Shown here: in pieces, positions 15,603 through 25,123 of the stretch
Layout of the letters: every line of letters starts with the position of its first letter
How positions within the stretch are numbered: position 1 is the stretch's first letter
NCBI RefSeq assembly: GCF_026460945.1
Contig: NZ_JAOVZV010000016.1
Span: forward strand, 62,001-126,000
Direction of reading: 5' to 3'
Origin: Chryseobacterium luquanense
Lineage (GTDB): Bacteria; Bacteroidota; Bacteroidia; Flavobacteriales; Weeksellaceae
Length of the DNA: 64,000 bases
Program-made: the position numbers and the translations under genes
Notes under the pieces: model-generated
Seen by the model: the letters and a program-made list of their open reading frames with translations, nothing else
Database searches by the model: none
What the model was told of the DNA's origin: nothing

Positions 15603-17180
15603 TTATGCTTGAACTAAATCTTTATTGTAAAATGCACCTTTATTTTGAGTCATTTCCATAGATTGGGTAATGATTAGGTGAGCAACAGTTGTTAAATTTC
15701 GTAATTCTGAAAGTTGAGGTGAAAGAATAGAGTAGTGGTAAATCTCATCAACTGCAGCGGCGATTTCAGAATGCTTTCTTAAAGCCATTTTGAGTCTGCT
15801 GTTACTTCTTACAATACCCACTAGGTCGCTCATCATTTCCTGAAGTTGTTTTCTGAGGTAAGAAACAATCACCATTTCGTCAATAATTTTCATTCCTTCT
15901 TCATTCCATTCGGGAACGGCTTTTAAATCGTCGAAATTGAAATTGTTTTCTTTTAATAATTCTACAGTTTTCATGGCTGCATTGTGACCGAAAACCAAAC
16001 CTTCCAATAATGAGTTTGATGCCAATCTATTCGCACCGTGAAGCCCGGAATTTGTGCATTCACCCACAGCAAAAAGATTATTTAATGAAGATTGTCCATC
16101 TTTATCAACTTCAATTCCACCCATCAAATAATGGCAAGCCGGAACTACAGGAATCAATTGAGTAAAGGGATCAACTCCTTCGTCTTTGCATTTTTTATAA
16201 ATATTCGGGAAATGTTCTAAAAATTTCTCGTGATTCATTTCACGGCAGTCTAGACCAACAAATTCGTCTCCCGTAATTTTCATTTCAGCGTCTATGGCTC
16301 TTGCAACGATATCTCTTGAAGCCAATTCTTCTCTTTCATCATATTTATGCATGAATTTTTCGCCTCTCTTGGTTCTTAATTTAGCTCCGTCACCACGAAC
16401 TGCCTCAGAAATTAAGAACAACATTCCATCAAGCTTGCTGTACAAAGCAGTCGGATGGAATTGATAATATTGCATATTGGTCACTTTTCCTTTTGCACGG
16501 GCAACGAAAGCGATTCCGTCTCCTGTTGCAATGGTAGGATTTGTAGTGTTTTTATAAACATGCCCGGCTCCTCCTGTTGCTGCTAGAGTGATTTTTGAAG
16601 TGATTTTTTTAATAGATTTAGATTTTTCATCTAAAATATAGGCTCCGTAACAATTAATTTCACCTTCATTTAATTCTTTTCCTGGAACGTGATGCTGAGT
16701 GATGATATCGATAACGTAGTGATGATCAAGAATTTCAATATTTGGGCTGTTTTTTACCGTTTGAAGTAAGGCTCTTTCTATTTCAAAACCAGTGATGTCT
16801 TTGTGATGTACAATTCTGTTTTCTGTGTGACCACCTTCTCTACCTAAAGCAAATTCTCCGTTTTTCTTGTCAAAATTTGCGCCCCATTCGACGATTTCGT
16901 TAAATCTTGCAGGGGCTTCTTTTACAACCATTTCTACAACATCATGTTTATTTTCGCCATCTCCGGCTCTCATCGTGTCTTCGATATGTTTGTTGAAATT
17001 ATCGTTTTTAGAGTCGGTAACTACCGCCAAACCGCCTTGAGCGTATTTTGTATTACTTTCGTCTTCATCAGACTTTGTTACGATGATTATTTTGGCATCG
17101 GGAAATTGTTCGGAAACTTTTATGGCATAAGATAATCCGGAAATCCCGGAACCAATCACTAATACATCCGCTTTTATCAT
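15603..17180 (-). CDS. nadB: L-aspartate oxidase
   Basis: 525 aa FAD enzyme that oxidises L-aspartate to iminoaspartate for quinolinate synthesis. The dinucleotide motif GSGISGLSYAIKV is at residues 10-22; TKYAQGGLA contacts flavin; GGHTENRIVHHKDITG (115-130 region) is the NadB/succinate-dehydrogenase-type substrate motif; LFAVGECTNSGLHGANRLASNS is the second flavin motif. Followed by nadC after 19 bp. nadA is not in the window. Confidence 0.97.
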   Translation of the reverse strand: MIKADVLVIGSGISGLSYAIKVSEQFPDAKIIIVTKSDEDESNTKYAQGGLAVVTDSKNDNFNKHIEDTMRAGDGENKHDVVEMVVKEAPARFNEIVEWGANFDKKNGEFALGREGGHTENRIVHHKDITGFEIERALLQTVKNSPNIEILDHHYVIDIITQHHVPGKELNEGEINCYGAYILDEKSKSIKKITSKITLAATGGAGHVYKNTTNPTIATGDGIAFVARAKGKVTNMQYYQFHPTALYSKLDGMLFLISEAVRGDGAKLRTKRGEKFMHKYDEREELASRDIVARAIDAEMKITGDEFVGLDCREMNHEKFLEHFPNIYKKCKDEGVDPFTQLIPVVPACHYLMGGIEVDKDGQSSLNNLFAVGECTNSGLHGANRLASNSLLEGLVFGHNAAMKTVELLKENNFNFDDLKAVPEWNEEGMKIIDEMVIVSYLRKQLQEMMSDLVGIVRSNSRLKMALRKHSEIAAAVDEIYHYSILSPQLSELRNLTTVAHLIITQSMEMTQNKGAFYNKDLVQA

Positions 17181-17210
17181 ATTCTTGCTTTAAGACAATT
17201 GTCTAAATAA

Positions 17211-17840
17211 TTAAATAAATTTAAACAATTTTTCGTTTGGTTTTCTTACTTTTTTCATGTGTTGGAATTGATCTTCTTCAGAACGGTAACCTAGAGCCAA
17301 TGTAACAGTTACTTTTTCTTTTTCTGAATCTATATCTAAGATTTCTTCTATTAAATCTTGTCTGAAACCTTCCATTGGGCATGTGTCTATATTTTCTATT
17401 GCTGCAGCGTACATTAAGTTTGCCAAGACAATGTACGACTGTTTTTCTGCCCAGTTTAGTATATCATCATGTTCTTGTCTGCTGAAATGACTGGTAATAC
17501 TTTTTTTAAAAGGGTTTAAATTTTCTACAGGATGTTCACGTACTTCTGAGATGTGATTAAAATATCCATCAAGATAAGTTGCTTCCATATCCTTTTTAGA
17601 TACGAGAACAATGAGATGAGAGCATGTGGAAATTTGGGAAGGGTTATAGAAAGCCGGGATCAGTTTATCTTTCATTTCTTTGCTTTCCACTACAAATATC
17701 TTATATGGCTGAAGCCCTTGAGAACTTGCAGCTAGTTTTCCAGACTCTAAAATACTGAGAAGTGTTTCCTGAGGAATCGTCAAATCAGGATTAAATTTTT
17801 TTACAGAATATCTTCTGCTTAAAGCTTCCAAATAATTCAT
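17211..17840 (-). CDS. Nitroreductase-family NAD(P)H-dependent oxidoreductase
   Basis: 209 aa, length and pattern of NfsB-type FMN enzymes. RRYSVKKFNPD at 9-19 is the N-terminal FMN-phosphate motif, AASSQGLQPYKIFVV (37-51) the second FMN segment, and CPMEGFRQD the C-terminal loop with ALGYRSEEDQ after it. It is the first gene of a probable operon with nadB (30-bp gap) and nadC. A -7 box ends 4 nt before its ATG. An oxidoreductase transcribed with NAD synthesis genes is a suggestive but unproven link. Confidence 0.88.
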   Translation of the reverse strand: MNYLEALSRRYSVKKFNPDLTIPQETLLSILESGKLAASSQGLQPYKIFVVESKEMKDKLIPAFYNPSQISTCSHLIVLVSKKDMEATYLDGYFNHISEVREHPVENLNPFKKSITSHFSRQEHDDILNWAEKQSYIVLANLMYAAAIENIDTCPMEGFRQDLIEEILDIDSEKEKVTVTLALGYRSEEDQFQHMKKVRKPNEKLFKFI

Positions 17841-17844
17841 AAGA

Positions 17845-17852
17845 CAAATTTA
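17845..17852 (-). promoter_or_regulatory. -7 box TAAATTTG directly before the nitroreductase-nadBC operon
   Basis: Minus-strand TAnnTTTG with only TCTT between its G and the ATG at 17840: predicted leaderless transcript. Confidence 0.6.
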
Positions 17853-17910
17853 AGAATTGAAGCGGAATAAAGCTTGTTTTAAACAAAATCTATTTGGAAA
17901 TTTTCTAAAT

Positions 17911-17940
17911 AAAAAAATCACTTCCCGAAAGAAGTGATTT
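17911..17940 (-). terminator. Terminator of the first T9SS cargo gene
   Basis: Minus strand AAATCACTTC-TTTCGG-GAAGTGATTT, perfect 10-bp stem followed by a T-run; 27 bp after the stop at 17967. Confidence 0.9.
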
Positions 17941-17966
17941 CAAATTAAGTATAGTATGAAAAAAAA

Positions 17967-20237
17967 TTATTCTCTGTTTTTAACCATAATCCAGCCAGCT
18001 AATTTTACAGGAGTTTTGGTTTTGTTGTTTTCATTCCATGTTACAGAATACCAGTAGCTTCCTGTAGGAACTTTTCTGCCGTTTGCAGTTCCGTCCCATC
18101 TGTAATTATTGGTTTTGTCACCTTGGTGAAGTTTTGTTCCGTAACGATCGTAAACATTAAATGTTAAATCAATTTTGCTTCCTAAAGCTGAATAATCTAT
18201 AAAATCGTTAAGACCATCGCCATTCGGAGTAATTACATTGATGATATTTGGTACGGTAACCTCAACTTCCATTGGCTCACAATCGTAAGAATCTTTCACA
18301 TAAATTTTGTGAATTCCTCTTGATAATTGTTTGAAAATATTAGATTCCTGCCAATTTACATTATCTAATGAATATTGGTAAGCTGGTGTTCCTCCGTTTG
18401 CATACACTGTAATTGTTGTAGCGTTTACATCAATCGAAGTAACGACAGGCTGTTCTGAAGCGAAAACTTTTACGGTTTGCGTTGAGGTACAATCTCCTGT
18501 TTTAAGTTTTACCCAATAGGTTCCAACTCCAACATTTGAAATGGTTTGTGTGGTTGCTCCGGTGCTCCATAAATAACTGCTGAATCCTGTTCCTGCATCT
18601 AAAGTTGTCTTATCTTCTACGCAAATGATTTTGTCTTTTAAAACAGTTGAATAAACCGGAGGAATAACTACCAAAGTAACTTGTGCAATAGCATAACATC
18701 CGTTTCCATCAATTACTTTTATATAAACAACTCCGTTTGGAGCAATGTGATTTTGAGGATCCGGAATGTTATTCGTTCCGTTGACAGCGTCTGTTAAAGA
18801 AGGATAGTATTGTTTTGTTCCTGCTTGAGTAGTAACATTGGCTGTTGTAAGATTAAATAAACCTGTAGAAGGATTAGTTTCAATAAAACAAGATCTTAAA
18901 GTAGTATTGGTTACAGTAACTGTAGGATAATGATTAAGTGTTATGATAGCATTGTCAACACAACCTTGAGCTGTTGTTACCTGGACGTGAATTGTTGTTC
19001 CATGTGCTGCTGGAAAGTTTGCCCAGTTTAAAATTTCACTAATTCCGGCATTTAAATCAGATAAAGTATGATAGTAGTGTTTCGTTACTCCCGGAAGAGT
19101 CGTTAATGCGGCATTATTTAAATTATAATAGGCTATTCCTGCATTATTGTTATTACAAGCGGTCATTGTAACGTCTGCTGCGGCAAATGGAGTTGGGTTT
19201 AAAATAATTTTACCGTCTCCGTTATCACACAAAGTAGATGAAGGATCTTTTACAACAACCTGAATAGTTGTAGTACCCGCTGAATATTGAAAGTTTGTAG
19301 GATTTGCAATAGGAACAGGATTACCTAAAACATAATAAGTAATAATGTAATTGGCAGGGTTATTTACAAATTGATTGGCATACGAAGTTAAATTTACGAA
19401 ACCATTTCCTGTTGTAGGATTTGTACAAACAAAAGGAGTAATTGTAGATTGAAGAATAGGCACTTTATCAATAAATATTTTTGCATTTTTGATTGAGTGT
19501 CTTGCACTTGCAGCTCCCGTTCCTGCTGAAAACCCGAAATAACCTTGAGTCATACCAATTGCTCCACCAGTTGCAGTGAAAGATTGGTTGGTAATCATAA
19601 CACCGTCAATTTTGATTTGAATTAACCAAATGTTAGGATTATTTGGGTCGATCTCCCCATTTACTTCTACGTGTTTGTAGTTTGCGCCTACGAAAGGTTG
19701 TGTAGGATTAAGATCTGCAGAATGGAAAGTACTGTTTGCAGTCATATTATATTCAATATTAGGATTTCCTGCAGGTACATTGTTGGTTCCGTAAAGAACG
19801 TGTACTTTGCTCATTTGCCCTTCTGTAGAATTATTGAATATGTCAAAGGCAACCATTAATCCGTTAGCATTGGCTGGAATTCCCAATCCGCCTCCAGTAG
19901 TAAATGCAGTTGGAGGGTTTGAAAGATACCAGAATGTAAGACCGTCACCTCTTCCATATGCTGTGGTTCCGTTTCCATCGATTCTGAAATCAAATTCGAC
20001 TTTCCATTTATCGCAATATTTAAGATTGATGGCATTTGATAGCTTAATGGCTCCAAATTGGCTGGTTTGATCTGCTGTAAGTTGTACAAAATCACCAGTA
20101 GCGGATGCTGAAGGAACGATGTCCCATCCTGTTGTGTTGATTACAGGGCTACCTGTAAGTTGATAGGTTTGAGCTTTTAAATCTTGGTTAATGATTGATA
20201 AAACGAACAAAAAACTGAGGAGTAAAACTTTTTTCAT
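17967..20237 (-). CDS. T9SS type B cargo: lectin-like N-terminus, gliding-motility-type C-terminal domain (paralogue A)
   Basis: 756 aa. Signal peptide to ~22 (NQDLKAQ). Residues ~23-270 form a legume-lectin-like beta-sandwich (CDKWKVEFDFRIDG, GDGLTFWYLSNPP, KHVEVNGEID, MTQGYFGFSAGTG). Repeated cysteine-bearing modules follow (CNNNNAGIAYYNL..., CFIETNPSTGLFNL...), then a STGATTQTISNVGVGTYWVKL module. The last ~85 residues (VITPNGDGLNDFIDYSAL ... GWIMVKNRE) are the type B sorting domain that directs export by T9SS. N-terminal half pairs with paralogue B, C-terminal half with paralogue D. Likely a surface or biofilm adhesin; ligand unknown. Confidence 0.9.
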   Translation of the reverse strand: MKKVLLLSFLFVLSIINQDLKAQTYQLTGSPVINTTGWDIVPSASATGDFVQLTADQTSQFGAIKLSNAINLKYCDKWKVEFDFRIDGNGTTAYGRGDGLTFWYLSNPPTAFTTGGGLGIPANANGLMVAFDIFNNSTEGQMSKVHVLYGTNNVPAGNPNIEYNMTANSTFHSADLNPTQPFVGANYKHVEVNGEIDPNNPNIWLIQIKIDGVMITNQSFTATGGAIGMTQGYFGFSAGTGAASARHSIKNAKIFIDKVPILQSTITPFVCTNPTTGNGFVNLTSYANQFVNNPANYIITYYVLGNPVPIANPTNFQYSAGTTTIQVVVKDPSSTLCDNGDGKIILNPTPFAAADVTMTACNNNNAGIAYYNLNNAALTTLPGVTKHYYHTLSDLNAGISEILNWANFPAAHGTTIHVQVTTAQGCVDNAIITLNHYPTVTVTNTTLRSCFIETNPSTGLFNLTTANVTTQAGTKQYYPSLTDAVNGTNNIPDPQNHIAPNGVVYIKVIDGNGCYAIAQVTLVVIPPVYSTVLKDKIICVEDKTTLDAGTGFSSYLWSTGATTQTISNVGVGTYWVKLKTGDCTSTQTVKVFASEQPVVTSIDVNATTITVYANGGTPAYQYSLDNVNWQESNIFKQLSRGIHKIYVKDSYDCEPMEVEVTVPNIINVITPNGDGLNDFIDYSALGSKIDLTFNVYDRYGTKLHQGDKTNNYRWDGTANGRKVPTGSYWYSVTWNENNKTKTPVKLAGWIMVKNRE

Positions 20238-20393
20238 TTTTAACTTAATAGATTTATTGTTTGGTAAAATTATCTGTTTTTTTGCTTTAAATAGATGTGC
20301 TTTAGATCATAAAGTATCAATAGAGTATCTTAAAATATATCATTGCAAAGCTTGAATCTTAGCTTTCTATTATAGATTTTGTGAATATGAAAA

Positions 20394-20426
20394 TAAAAAG
20401 GCACCACTTTTTATTTGAGCGGTGCC
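20394..20426 (-). terminator. Terminator of T9SS cargo paralogue B
   Basis: Minus strand GGCACC ... GGTGCC, 6-bp GC-rich stem with a long A/T loop, followed by TTTTTATTTT. It begins 8 bp after the stop at 20434. Confidence 0.75.
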
Positions 20427-20433
20427 GATATTT

Positions 20434-22689
20434 TTATTCTCTATTTTTAACCAATACCCATCCGTTGTAATTCGTATTTGTATTGTTTGCGTCATTTTCT
20501 GTCCATGTGATGGTGTACCAGTAAGTTCCTGTAGATAATTTCTTACCTCCGGAAGTTCCATCCCAAGTGTAATTTCTTATTTTATCTGCTTGATACTTCA
20601 TGTTTCCATATCTGTCATAAACAGTGAATACAAGATTCTTCTTATAAGCTAGTGCAGTGTAGTCAATGAAATCATTTACGTTGTCACCATTTGGAGTAAT
20701 TGCATTGATGATATTCGGAACTGTAATTTGTACATGTACAGGTTCACAATTATAAAAATCTTTTACAAAAACTTTGTTTTCGCCGCGCGGTACTCCATTA
20801 AATATATTAGAATCTTGCCAATTAGTTCCGTTTAAAGAATATTTATAAGGAGCAGTTCCTCCTGAAACATTTACAGTAAGCGTATTGTTGCTGATGTCAA
20901 TAGTGGAAATGACAGGATTTGTAGCCATTTTTACATTTACAGTTTGAATGGTAAAACAATTTCCTGTTTTTAATACTACAGAATAATTTCCAACAGGTAC
21001 TCCTGAAATAGATTGAGTAGTTGCTCCGGTGCTCCATAAGTAACCCGCAAAACCAGGTCCTGCATCAAGTGTTGTTCTTTCATCAATACAGATTGTTTTG
21101 TCTTTCAACAGAGATGATTTAACGGGAGTAACTACTTTAAGCGAGATTTTCTTAATGACAAAACAGCCGTTTGTGTTAGTTACTTTTACATATACATCAG
21201 TACTTGGGCTTATATATGCAATAGAAGGAATGATTTCATTCGTACCACTTAATGCATTAGCCAAAGAATTATAAAATTGTTTTGTAATCCCTGTTTCTGT
21301 GGTAACATTAGCTGTTGTTAGGTTGAAAGTTGCTGTTGTAGGGTTAATTTCATTAAAACAAGCTTCTAAAATTGCGTCTTTTACTACAGGAAGTGGGTGG
21401 AAAGCTAATGTAATTTCTGCATTTCCTGTACATCCTTGTGGAGTGGTAACTTTCACATACACTTTTCCTGGTGCAGAAACATGTGCTGTAAAGTTTGTAA
21501 TTTCATTTATTCCTGCATTCAGCTCTGCTAAAGTTCTATAGTATTTTTTAGTGGCTCCAGGAACTCCTGTTACATTCGCTGAACTTAGGTTATAGGTTGC
21601 AGTTAAAGCTCCATTATTATTACACTCTGAAAGTGTAACGTTTGTGGCTGTAAATGGTGCGAGATTAAGTTGTATCGTTCCATCTGGATTATCACAAAGT
21701 AAGGCTGAATTGTCTTTAATAATAACATTCACCGTTGTATTTGCAGTAAACTGAAAAGTAGTGGGGCTTGCTACCGGAGTACCTCCAACTAAATAAGTGA
21801 AAGTATAATTTGCCGGGTTTGCAACAAACTGAGAATTAAAAGAAGTTAAATTCACAATTCCGGAACCTGTTGTCGGGTTAGGACAGAAAGACTGTGTAAC
21901 CGATGGTGTCAATAAACTTACTTTATCGGTATAGATCTTCACATTTTTAATCGAATGTCTGGATCTGTTTCCTCCTGTAGAAGCCGAAAACCCAAAGTAT
22001 CCTTGTGTCATTGTAGCAGCAGCTCCAGACGCTGTAAATGGTTGATTGCAAATCGTGTTTCCATCAATCTTGATTATGATGTTCCATGTATTGGGAGTCG
22101 ATGTATTTACAGTTGCGTTTACTTCAACATGTTTGTAAGTGGTTCCCTGAAAGGGAAGTGTAGTGTTCATATCCGCTGAGTGGAAAGAACTTCCTGCAGT
22201 ATTGAAAAATTCTACATTGTTATTGTCGGTGGTATTTGCAACTTGCCCATAAGCAACATGCACTTTACTCATTACTGCCGTTGTAGTGTTATTGTAGGTG
22301 TCAAAACCTACAATGAGACCGATTGCATTTTGTGAAACGCCCAGACCTGAACCCAATACACTCGCCACAGGAGGGTTGGCTAAATACCAAAAGGCAAGAC
22401 CATCTCCGTTAGCGGTTTGGTTCGAATCCATTCTGAAATCAAATTCAACACGCCATTTATCACAGAATTTTAGATTAATGGGGTTGTTTAGCCTTATAGA
22501 ACCTGACTGGTTGTTGGTATCCGGAGTTAACTGAATAAAATCTCCACCAGCTCCTAAAACGGTAGGAGCTACCATAGTCCAACCTGTTGTGGAAATAGGT
22601 GATCCTGTAAGCTGATAAGTTTGAGAAGAAAGTTTTCCGGAAATACAAAGTACAAAAAGGCTAAAATAAAACAGTAGTTTTTTATTCAT
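20434..22689 (-). CDS. T9SS type B cargo: lectin-like N-terminus (paralogue B)
   Basis: 751 aa. Signal peptide ends near CISGKLSSQ. The N-terminal lectin-like domain closely follows paralogue A (TYQLTGSP, CDKWRVEFDFRMDSN, GDGLAFWYLANPP, KHVEVNATVN, MTQGYFGFSASTGG). From the STGATTQSISG module onward it instead follows paralogue C: VSGGTAPYKYSLNGTNW, PRGENKVFVKD, INAITPNGDN, ALAYKKNLVFTVYDRYGN, SGGKKLSTGTYWYTITW, ending GWVLVKNRE. The last ~85 residues are the T9SS type B sorting domain. The region 20238-20433 before the next gene contains only the terminator. Confidence 0.9.
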   Translation of the reverse strand: MNKKLLFYFSLFVLCISGKLSSQTYQLTGSPISTTGWTMVAPTVLGAGGDFIQLTPDTNNQSGSIRLNNPINLKFCDKWRVEFDFRMDSNQTANGDGLAFWYLANPPVASVLGSGLGVSQNAIGLIVGFDTYNNTTTAVMSKVHVAYGQVANTTDNNNVEFFNTAGSSFHSADMNTTLPFQGTTYKHVEVNATVNTSTPNTWNIIIKIDGNTICNQPFTASGAAATMTQGYFGFSASTGGNRSRHSIKNVKIYTDKVSLLTPSVTQSFCPNPTTGSGIVNLTSFNSQFVANPANYTFTYLVGGTPVASPTTFQFTANTTVNVIIKDNSALLCDNPDGTIQLNLAPFTATNVTLSECNNNGALTATYNLSSANVTGVPGATKKYYRTLAELNAGINEITNFTAHVSAPGKVYVKVTTPQGCTGNAEITLAFHPLPVVKDAILEACFNEINPTTATFNLTTANVTTETGITKQFYNSLANALSGTNEIIPSIAYISPSTDVYVKVTNTNGCFVIKKISLKVVTPVKSSLLKDKTICIDERTTLDAGPGFAGYLWSTGATTQSISGVPVGNYSVVLKTGNCFTIQTVNVKMATNPVISTIDISNNTLTVNVSGGTAPYKYSLNGTNWQDSNIFNGVPRGENKVFVKDFYNCEPVHVQITVPNIINAITPNGDNVNDFIDYTALAYKKNLVFTVYDRYGNMKYQADKIRNYTWDGTSGGKKLSTGTYWYTITWTENDANNTNTNYNGWVLVKNRE

Positions 22690-22845
22690 TTATTAGGATA
22701 CTTAAATTAGACGTGTAAAGATATTAAATCTTAACTAATAAATGTATACAACCTGTTAATTTTGTAAAAAAGTTTGATTATTTTGTAATAAAAAATATTA
22801 ATGATAACGAAAAGTTGAATATGATATGCCTTATCTTATTTTTAT

Positions 22846-23322
22846 TCAAAATAGAGAATTGTTTTCCAAGCTTTCAAAATACGTATCTACTTCAAGATTT
22901 GGTGAATTTGCAGCTGCAACAGCGAGTTTATCGCAGAGTTCATTTTCAAAATGTCCTGCATGGCCTTTTACCCAATGCATTTTTGGGCTGTGTTGATTAA
23001 AAAGTATGATGAATCTCTTCCAAAGATCTGGGTTTTTTACATTTTTCCAGCCTCTTTTAATCCAACCAGAAATCCAATTTTGGTTAATAGCATCAGAAAC
23101 ATACTTACTATCCGTAAAAACATGAATGTCATTTTCAGTAGATTTTAGCTTTTCCAATGCAGTTATTACAGCCAAAAGTTCCATTCGGTTGTTGGTTGTT
23201 TTTCTAAAACCTTTAGAGAATGTTTTCTGATAATTTTTTTCAGGAACTCGCATGAGAATTCCATAACCGCCTTTTCCGGGGTTTCCGCTACAGGCTCCGT
23301 CTGTGTATATTTCGATTCTCAT
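22846..23322 (-). CDS. rnhA: Ribonuclease HI
   Basis: 158 aa, the usual bacterial length. Cleaves RNA in RNA-DNA hybrids. Catalytic acidic residues are all present: Asp8 (IYTDGACSGNPG), Glu48 (NNRMELLAV), Asp71 (VFTDSKYV) and Asp131 (ENELCDKLA), with the HWVKGHAGH loop at 116-124. It has the basic-protrusion segment ISGWIKRGWKN found in E. coli RNase HI. It lies between T9SS cargo genes and 69 bp downstream of dnaB. Confidence 0.97.
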   Translation of the reverse strand: MRIEIYTDGACSGNPGKGGYGILMRVPEKNYQKTFSKGFRKTTNNRMELLAVITALEKLKSTENDIHVFTDSKYVSDAINQNWISGWIKRGWKNVKNPDLWKRFIILFNQHSPKMHWVKGHAGHFENELCDKLAVAAANSPNLEVDTYFESLENNSLF

Positions 23323-23391
23323 TTGAGGTAGAGATTTAGGTTAATAATTAAAAAAGTTTAATTGATATAAGCCTTAAACTAATTTTTAACC

Positions 23392-24969
23392 TTAAAAAGG
23401 GAAATCTTCTTCATCATCAAGATCATTCATAGAAGAACCTGAAAGTTTTGAAGTGTCTGGTAAATCAAAAGCTGCTCCCGGTTGAATGGTTGTTTTAATT
23501 TTTTCAAAACCACTTGGTTCGCCCATTGGATTAGAATAACCCATTCCATTGGTTGCATCTTCAATATTTCCAAATTTCGCAAAATGTTTCAGAAAAGACA
23601 ATCTTACATCTGCAGTAGCACCGTTTCTGTGTTTTGCAATAATCAATTCTGCTTGATTTTCGGTAGACGTTTCTGCTCCTTCTTCGTCATTATCCCAAAC
23701 TGTAATCTTATAATATTCGGGTCTGAAAATAAATGAAACGATATCAGCATCCTGCTCAATTGCTCCAGATTCCCTCAAATCCGAAAGTTGAGGTCGTTTT
23801 CCGGGACGGGTTTCCACACTTCTTGAAAGCTGAGAAAGTGCAATTACAGGTACATTTAATTCTTTTGCAATTGCTTTTAATGAACGGGAGATCATTGAAA
23901 TTTCCTGTTCACGGTTTCCGCTTCCTTTTCCGCCACCTCCTGCGGTCATCAGCTGCAGATAATCGACCATGATTAGTCTTACGCCGTGTTGCATTACCAG
24001 TCTTCGGCATTTTGCTCTAAAGTCAAATATGGAAAGGGAAGGAGTTTCATCAATATATAAAGGTGCATTTTCTAATTCAGAGACATTCGAGAATAATCTT
24101 TGCCATTCTTCATCGTCTAATGTTCCTTTTCTTAGTTTTTCTGATGAAATTTTTGTTTCGGAAGCAATCATTCTGGTGATTAACTGTACCGATGCCATCT
24201 CTAATGAAAATAACGCCATTGGAATTTTATACTCAACAGCAATATTTCTCGCCATTGAAAGAATAAAGGCAGTTTTTCCCATTGCAGGACGTGCCGCAAC
24301 AATAATAAGGTCGGAATTTTGCCAACCTCCCGTTTCTTTATCAACATCTCTGAATCCCGATGGTACACCCGAGATTCCTTCTTTATCTTTTAATGATTTA
24401 ATGATGTCAATAGCTTCTTTTACTAAAGTATTGGCGGTGTCGAAACCTTTTTTGATGGTTCCGTTGGTGATTTCAAAAAAAGACTGTTCGGCCTTATCTA
24501 AAAGTTCAAAAACATCAGTTGATTCTTTGTAAGAAGTATCAATTACGTTTGCTGAGACATTAATCAAACTTCTTAAAATATATTTTTCAAGAATTACACG
24601 TACATGATATTCGATGTGTGCAGATGAACTTACTCCCATCGTAAGCTCGATAATGTAATGATCGCCTCCTGCAGAACTTAGTTTGTCTGTCTTTTTCATT
24701 TCCTGAATAACGGTCATGATGTCGACAGGTTGGTTTCCTTCGTATAGTTTTAAAATTGTAGAAAATATAACCTGATGTCTGGGATCATAGAAAACTTCTG
24801 GCGTAAGTAAGTCAATAGAATAGTCTAGTCCTTTTTTATCAATTAAAAAAGTACCAATTACCAATCTTTCAAAATCTACAGCATTAGGAGGCATTTTTCC
24901 ATCTGCAATCGACAATTCTCTAGCAAAGTTTCCTTGTGTAAGAGAGGAGAGTGTTTCTTTCTGCGCCAT
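23392..24969 (-). CDS. dnaB: Replicative DNA helicase DnaB
   Basis: 525 aa. N-terminal collar domain ~25-150 (PPNAVDFERLVIGTFLID), linker, then the RecA-like motor with Walker A ARPAMGKT (226-233), Walker B LIMVDYLQLM, and the DnaB-typical RSLKAIAKELNVPVIALSQLSR and RPQLSDLRESGAIEQDAD segments. No intein is inserted. The -7 box ends 4 nt before the ATG, predicting a leaderless mRNA. The C-terminal ~60 residues are a low-complexity acidic tail ending DDEEDFPF, resembling the SSB C-terminal tip. Confidence 0.97.
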   Translation of the reverse strand: MAQKETLSSLTQGNFARELSIADGKMPPNAVDFERLVIGTFLIDKKGLDYSIDLLTPEVFYDPRHQVIFSTILKLYEGNQPVDIMTVIQEMKKTDKLSSAGGDHYIIELTMGVSSSAHIEYHVRVILEKYILRSLINVSANVIDTSYKESTDVFELLDKAEQSFFEITNGTIKKGFDTANTLVKEAIDIIKSLKDKEGISGVPSGFRDVDKETGGWQNSDLIIVAARPAMGKTAFILSMARNIAVEYKIPMALFSLEMASVQLITRMIASETKISSEKLRKGTLDDEEWQRLFSNVSELENAPLYIDETPSLSIFDFRAKCRRLVMQHGVRLIMVDYLQLMTAGGGGKGSGNREQEISMISRSLKAIAKELNVPVIALSQLSRSVETRPGKRPQLSDLRESGAIEQDADIVSFIFRPEYYKITVWDNDEEGAETSTENQAELIIAKHRNGATADVRLSFLKHFAKFGNIEDATNGMGYSNPMGEPSGFEKIKTTIQPGAAFDLPDTSKLSGSSMNDLDDEEDFPF

Positions 24970-24973
24970 TATG

Positions 24974-24981
24974 CAAAGATA
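24974..24981 (-). promoter_or_regulatory. -7 box TATCTTTG directly before dnaB
   Basis: Minus-strand TAnnTTTG; CATA separates its G from the ATG at 24969. The box is identical to that of xrtF and has the same 4-nt spacing. Confidence 0.65.
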
Positions 24982-25071
24982 GTTTTTTTAGAAAATAATT
25001 TTAAAATAGTAACTAACAATTCTGTGGAAAACATAATGCAACTGCGGTAAACAGATGAGGTTCAGTGTTAA

Positions 25072-25102
25072 TAAAAAAATCACCCCATTGCTGAGGTGAT
25101 TT
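25072..25102 (-). terminator. Terminator of T9SS cargo paralogue C
   Basis: Minus strand AAATCACC ... GGTGATTT, 8-bp stem with a 10-nt loop followed by a T-run; 21 bp after the stop at 25124. Confidence 0.85.
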
Positions 25103-25123
25103 TTATTGATTTTGAAAATATTA

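Noticed and set aside
23969..24532. 187-codon open frame on the plus strand
   Set aside because: It lies entirely antisense to dnaB, whose motifs are complete; the translated product has no domain or coherent composition.
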